NCBI GenBank assembly: GCA_032095175.1
Contig: DAMCZI010000007.1
Location: forward strand, 62,001-126,000
Length of the DNA stretch: 64,000 nucleotides
DNA from: DAMCZI01 sp032095175
GTDB lineage: Bacteria > Bacillota > Clostridia > Clostridiales > Caloramatoraceae
Reading direction: 5' to 3'
The notes beneath the pieces are model-generated. The model did no database searches. It saw only the letters and a program-made list of their open reading frames with translations, and was not told where the DNA came from. The translations under genes were made by a program, and so were the position numbers. Of this stretch, positions 61,536 through 64,000 are shown piece by piece. The stretch's first letter is position 1, and each line of letters starts with the position of its first letter.

Positions 61536-61700
61536 AGGAAAAAGCCAAGGGAGGCGGGACCGGTTTATGATGCAATGGGAAATTTGATAAGTGAAAATGG
61601 TTATACTCCAACAGGCGTGGTTTATGAGTTTTATTATAATTCTCCTGCAGATGTACCAGATACTGAGCTTCTAACTAAGATTGTATTTTTGCTTAAGTGA
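61536..61700 (+). pseudogene. C-terminal fragment of a GyrI-like effector-binding protein
   Basis: The frame encodes GPVYDAMGNLISENGYTPTG followed by VVYEFYYNSPADVPDTELLT and a stop, which is the end of the GyrI/AraC effector-binding domain. The frame is closed upstream by TAA at 61533, so about two thirds of the domain and any HTH are missing. Confidence 0.65.
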
Positions 61701-61726
61701 GAAAAATTTTTAAAGGAGATGGTTGT

Positions 61727-62173
61727 GTGGTTGAAAAGGATTTGATTATGAATGCAGGCCATGAACCTACATATAACGAAATAGTAAATTATATAGATGG
61801 GCCTGGGAAGGAAATGTGGCAGGATATAAATATTTTCATTCAGGATAATTTCAAGTCTTCTCCAAGGATAGCATTCAGCAAATGTTCGGGTAAACCAGGA
61901 TGGAATGTTAAGTATCAAAAGTCAGGAAAGTCAGTTTGCACACTATATCCTGAAAAAGGTGGATTTGTTATATTAATTGTTGTTACAAAGGAACTGGCAA
62001 CTGTAATTGAATCAATGAACAGTGAATTTGATTTGAAAATTATGCAGTTAATTAAATCAACAAAGCTATTTAATAATACACTATGGCTAATGATTCAAGT
62101 AGACAGTGAAGCAATTGCAAAAGATGTGAAAAAACTTTTGTTATTAAAACATAAGATAGGACAATCGGTCTAA
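61727..62173 (+). CDS. DUF3788 family protein
   Basis: A 148-residue cytoplasmic protein: PTYNEIVNYIDGPGKEMWQD, GKPGWNVKYQKSGKSVCTLY, GGFVILIVVTKELA. The family is common in anaerobes, often close to GyrI-like proteins; its role is unknown. GTG 61727 follows AAAGGAGA at a good distance. Confidence 0.75.
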   Translation: MVEKDLIMNAGHEPTYNEIVNYIDGPGKEMWQDINIFIQDNFKSSPRIAFSKCSGKPGWNVKYQKSGKSVCTLYPEKGGFVILIVVTKELATVIESMNSEFDLKIMQLIKSTKLFNNTLWLMIQVDSEAIAKDVKKLLLLKHKIGQSV

Positions 62174-62179
62174 AATGGA

Positions 62180-62226
62180 ACACCTTACATGGTAGTTTAA
62201 TTCTACTATGTAGGGTGTTTTTATTT
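62180..62226 (+). terminator. Terminator after the DUF3788 gene
   Basis: ACACCTTACATGGTAG pairs with CTACTATGTAGGGTGT, then TTTTTATTTTT. Confidence 0.88.
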
Positions 62227-62363
62227 TTGTATAGCTTTGGAGTTATTTTTAATGAAAATCGATTGAGAACTGGCTTCACATTTTTTGTCCATTAAAAAGA
62301 GTAATATTTTGAAAAATGGCTAGTAAAATATTAAGGAAAGATGGACAAAGTAGGAGGGATTGA

Positions 62364-64000
62364 ATGTACGGAGATATTGCTGGTATAAAGAGAAAAAAGG
62401 AGGAGTGGGAGGAAAAAAGGCTGAATCCGCTCCTTAAAAAGTTTCCAGAGAAAAAAAGATTTAAGACAGCATCGGGAATTGATGTTAAGACTGTATATTG
62501 TCCAGAGGACAGCAGGAGTAACAGCTTTGATGAAATAGGATTTCCTGGGCAATATCCATATACGAGGGGCATACAGCCTAATATGTATAGGGGAAAGCAG
62601 TGGACGATGAGACAGTATGCAGGGTATTCAACTGCAGAGGAATCCAATGAAAGATACAGATATCTTTTGGATCAGGGGACAACAGGATTATCCATTGCCT
62701 TTGATCTTCCAACACAGGTTGGGTATGATTCTGATTATCCACTTTCCCTAGGAGAGGTTGGGAAGGTAGGAGTGGCAATTGACAGCTTAAAAGACATGGA
62801 GGTTTTGTTTAAGGATATTCCACTTGATATGGTAAGCACCTCAATGACAATAAATGCCCCTGCTGTGGTTTTACTTGCAATGTATCTTGGACTTGCTAAA
62901 AAGAGAGGCATACCCTTTGAAAATCTAAGGGGAACGATACAAAATGACATTTTAAAGGAGTATGCAGCAAGGGGAACATACATATTTCCTGTTGAGCCTT
63001 CCATGAAGTTGATAACAGACATATTCGAGTACTGTGGGAAAAACGTTCCAAAGTGGAACACCATATCAATCTCTGGATACCACATAAGGGAGGCAGGTGC
63101 AACTGCTGTTCAGGAGCTTGCATTTACATTTGCAAATGCAATGGAGTATGTAAAAGCTGCAATGAAAAGAGGGCTTAAGGTTGATGATTTTGCACCACAG
63201 CTTTCATTTTTCTTTAATGCTCATAACAACCTTTTTGAAGAGGTAGCTAAGTTCAGGGCAGCAAGAAGGATATGGGCAAGGATAATGAAGGATGGCTTTG
63301 GGGCAAAGGATGAAAAGTCCATGACACTTCGTTTTCATACCCAGACAGCAGGTTCAACACTTACTGCTCAGCAGATAGACAACAACATTATAAGGGTTAC
63401 TATGCAGACACTTGCTGCGGTTTTAGGTGGAACTCAGTCCCTTCATACTAATTCAAGGGATGAGGCACTTGCTCTTCCAACAGAGGATTCTGTAAGAATA
63501 GCCCTTAGAACTCAGCAGATAGTAGCCTATGAAAGCGGGGTATGTGACACTGTAGATCCTCTGGGAGGAAGCTTTTATATTGAAAGCTTAACCGATGAGA
63601 TAGAGAAGAAGGTATTTGAGTATATAGAAAAAATTGAAGGTATGGGCGGCGCTGCAAGGGCAATTGAAAAGGGGTATATACAAAGGGAGATTTCTGATTC
63701 TTCCTATAAGTATCAAATGGAAATTGAATCAAGGGAAAGAGTTGTGGTTGGAGTCAACAGGTTTATAGAAGATGATAATGTAAAGAAAAATATACTAAAG
63801 GTAAGCAGAGAGGTTGAAGAAAGACAGATAGAAGGGCTTAAAAAGTTAAAGTTAGAAAGAGATAATGAAGCAGTTGAGAAATCCCTTGAAAATTTAAAAA
63901 GGGCAGCAGCAGGAACTGACAATCTCTTCCCATATGTACTTGATGCTGTTTTAAGCTATGGGACCCTAGGAGAGATATGTGGGGTCTTAAGGGAAGAGTT
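62364..64000 (+). CDS. Methylmalonyl-CoA mutase-type acyl-CoA mutase, large subunit (partial)
   Basis: The frame runs 545 codons from ATG 62364 (after TAGGAGGG) past the window edge. It matches the catalytic domain of coenzyme B12 acyl-CoA mutases: YTRGIQPNMYRGKQWTMRQY, GTTGLSIAFDLPTQVGYDSD, MTINAPAVVLLAMYLGLA, ISGYHIREAGATAVQELAFT, RFHTQTAGSTLTAQQ, GGTQSLHTNSRDEALALPTE. The B12-binding domain is either beyond the edge or in a separate small subunit. True methylmalonyl-CoA mutase and isobutyryl-CoA mutase cannot be told apart without specificity residues and neighbours. Confidence 0.9.
   Translation, partial: MYGDIAGIKRKKEEWEEKRLNPLLKKFPEKKRFKTASGIDVKTVYCPEDSRSNSFDEIGFPGQYPYTRGIQPNMYRGKQWTMRQYAGYSTAEESNERYRYLLDQGTTGLSIAFDLPTQVGYDSDYPLSLGEVGKVGVAIDSLKDMEVLFKDIPLDMVSTSMTINAPAVVLLAMYLGLAKKRGIPFENLRGTIQNDILKEYAARGTYIFPVEPSMKLITDIFEYCGKNVPKWNTISISGYHIREAGATAVQELAFTFANAMEYVKAAMKRGLKVDDFAPQLSFFFNAHNNLFEEVAKFRAARRIWARIMKDGFGAKDEKSMTLRFHTQTAGSTLTAQQIDNNIIRVTMQTLAAVLGGTQSLHTNSRDEALALPTEDSVRIALRTQQIVAYESGVCDTVDPLGGSFYIESLTDEIEKKVFEYIEKIEGMGGAARAIEKGYIQREISDSSYKYQMEIESRERVVVGVNRFIEDDNVKKNILKVSREVEERQIEGLKKLKLERDNEAVEKSLENLKRAAAGTDNLFPYVLDAVLSYGTLGEICGVLREE

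Overview
The window is low-GC DNA from an endospore-forming anaerobic Firmicute of the Clostridium type. The evidence is a spoVT-spoVB-yabN-hup-rqcP-yabP-yabQ-divIC-yabR-tRNA-spoIIE-tilS-hpt-ftsH block in the same order as Bacillus/Clostridium chromosomes, a T-box in front of ileS, AGGAGG-type ribosome binding sites, and anaerobic enzymes (a 2-hydroxyacyl-CoA dehydratase-family reductase and a coenzyme B12 mutase). I cannot name the species.

Layout. 0-6.9 kb: end of a probable PTS regulator, two copies of an unexplained hairpin, an RDD membrane protein, and a catabolic operon (lactose/cellobiose-type PTS IIA, IIB, IIC, a GrdB-like half protein, N4-(beta-N-acetylglucosaminyl)-L-asparaginase, M20 peptidase, CutC) that I read as uptake and breakdown of a glycosyl-asparagine such as GlcNAc-Asn. 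7-12 kb: PspC and S41 protease genes with near-identical promoter regions, a UDP-ManNAc dehydrogenase, a MntA/HepT toxin-antitoxin pair and a DUF4349 lipoprotein. 12.2-17.6 kb: T-box, ileS and prfC. 17.7-20.5 kb: HTH, VWA and Rpn-like genes.

20.5-32.7 kb: a complete type I-B CRISPR-Cas locus. A WYL regulator, cas6, cas8b, cas7, cas5, cas3, cas4, cas1 and cas2 lie between two same-orientation arrays (17 and 16 repeats of one 29-bp repeat). The arrays have near-identical leaders, and a deleted cas2 remnant sits directly in front of leader 1. 32.7-34.6 kb: a truncated hydrolase and two phage replication genes.

34.9-41.7 kb: a CUT1 sugar ABC transporter, a double-cubane-type reductase and a URO-D family protein. 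42-46.6 kb: an ECF-type sigma factor, a six-helix membrane protein and an ABC exporter. 46.7-62.2 kb: the conserved sporulation, division and housekeeping block with three tRNAs, plus small fragments of a sulfatase and a GyrI-like protein. 62.4 kb to the end: a methylmalonyl-CoA mutase-type large subunit that runs off the window.

Across the window there are at least two families of long palindromic intergenic repeats (A, with GGCAAGTGGCAAGTT arms; B, with CTTGAGTTATGAGTTATTT arms), mostly placed just after stop codons. Two B copies are enclosed in transposon-like terminal inverted repeats, which suggests non-autonomous mobile elements. All assignments rest on reading the sequence and on family knowledge; no database search was run.
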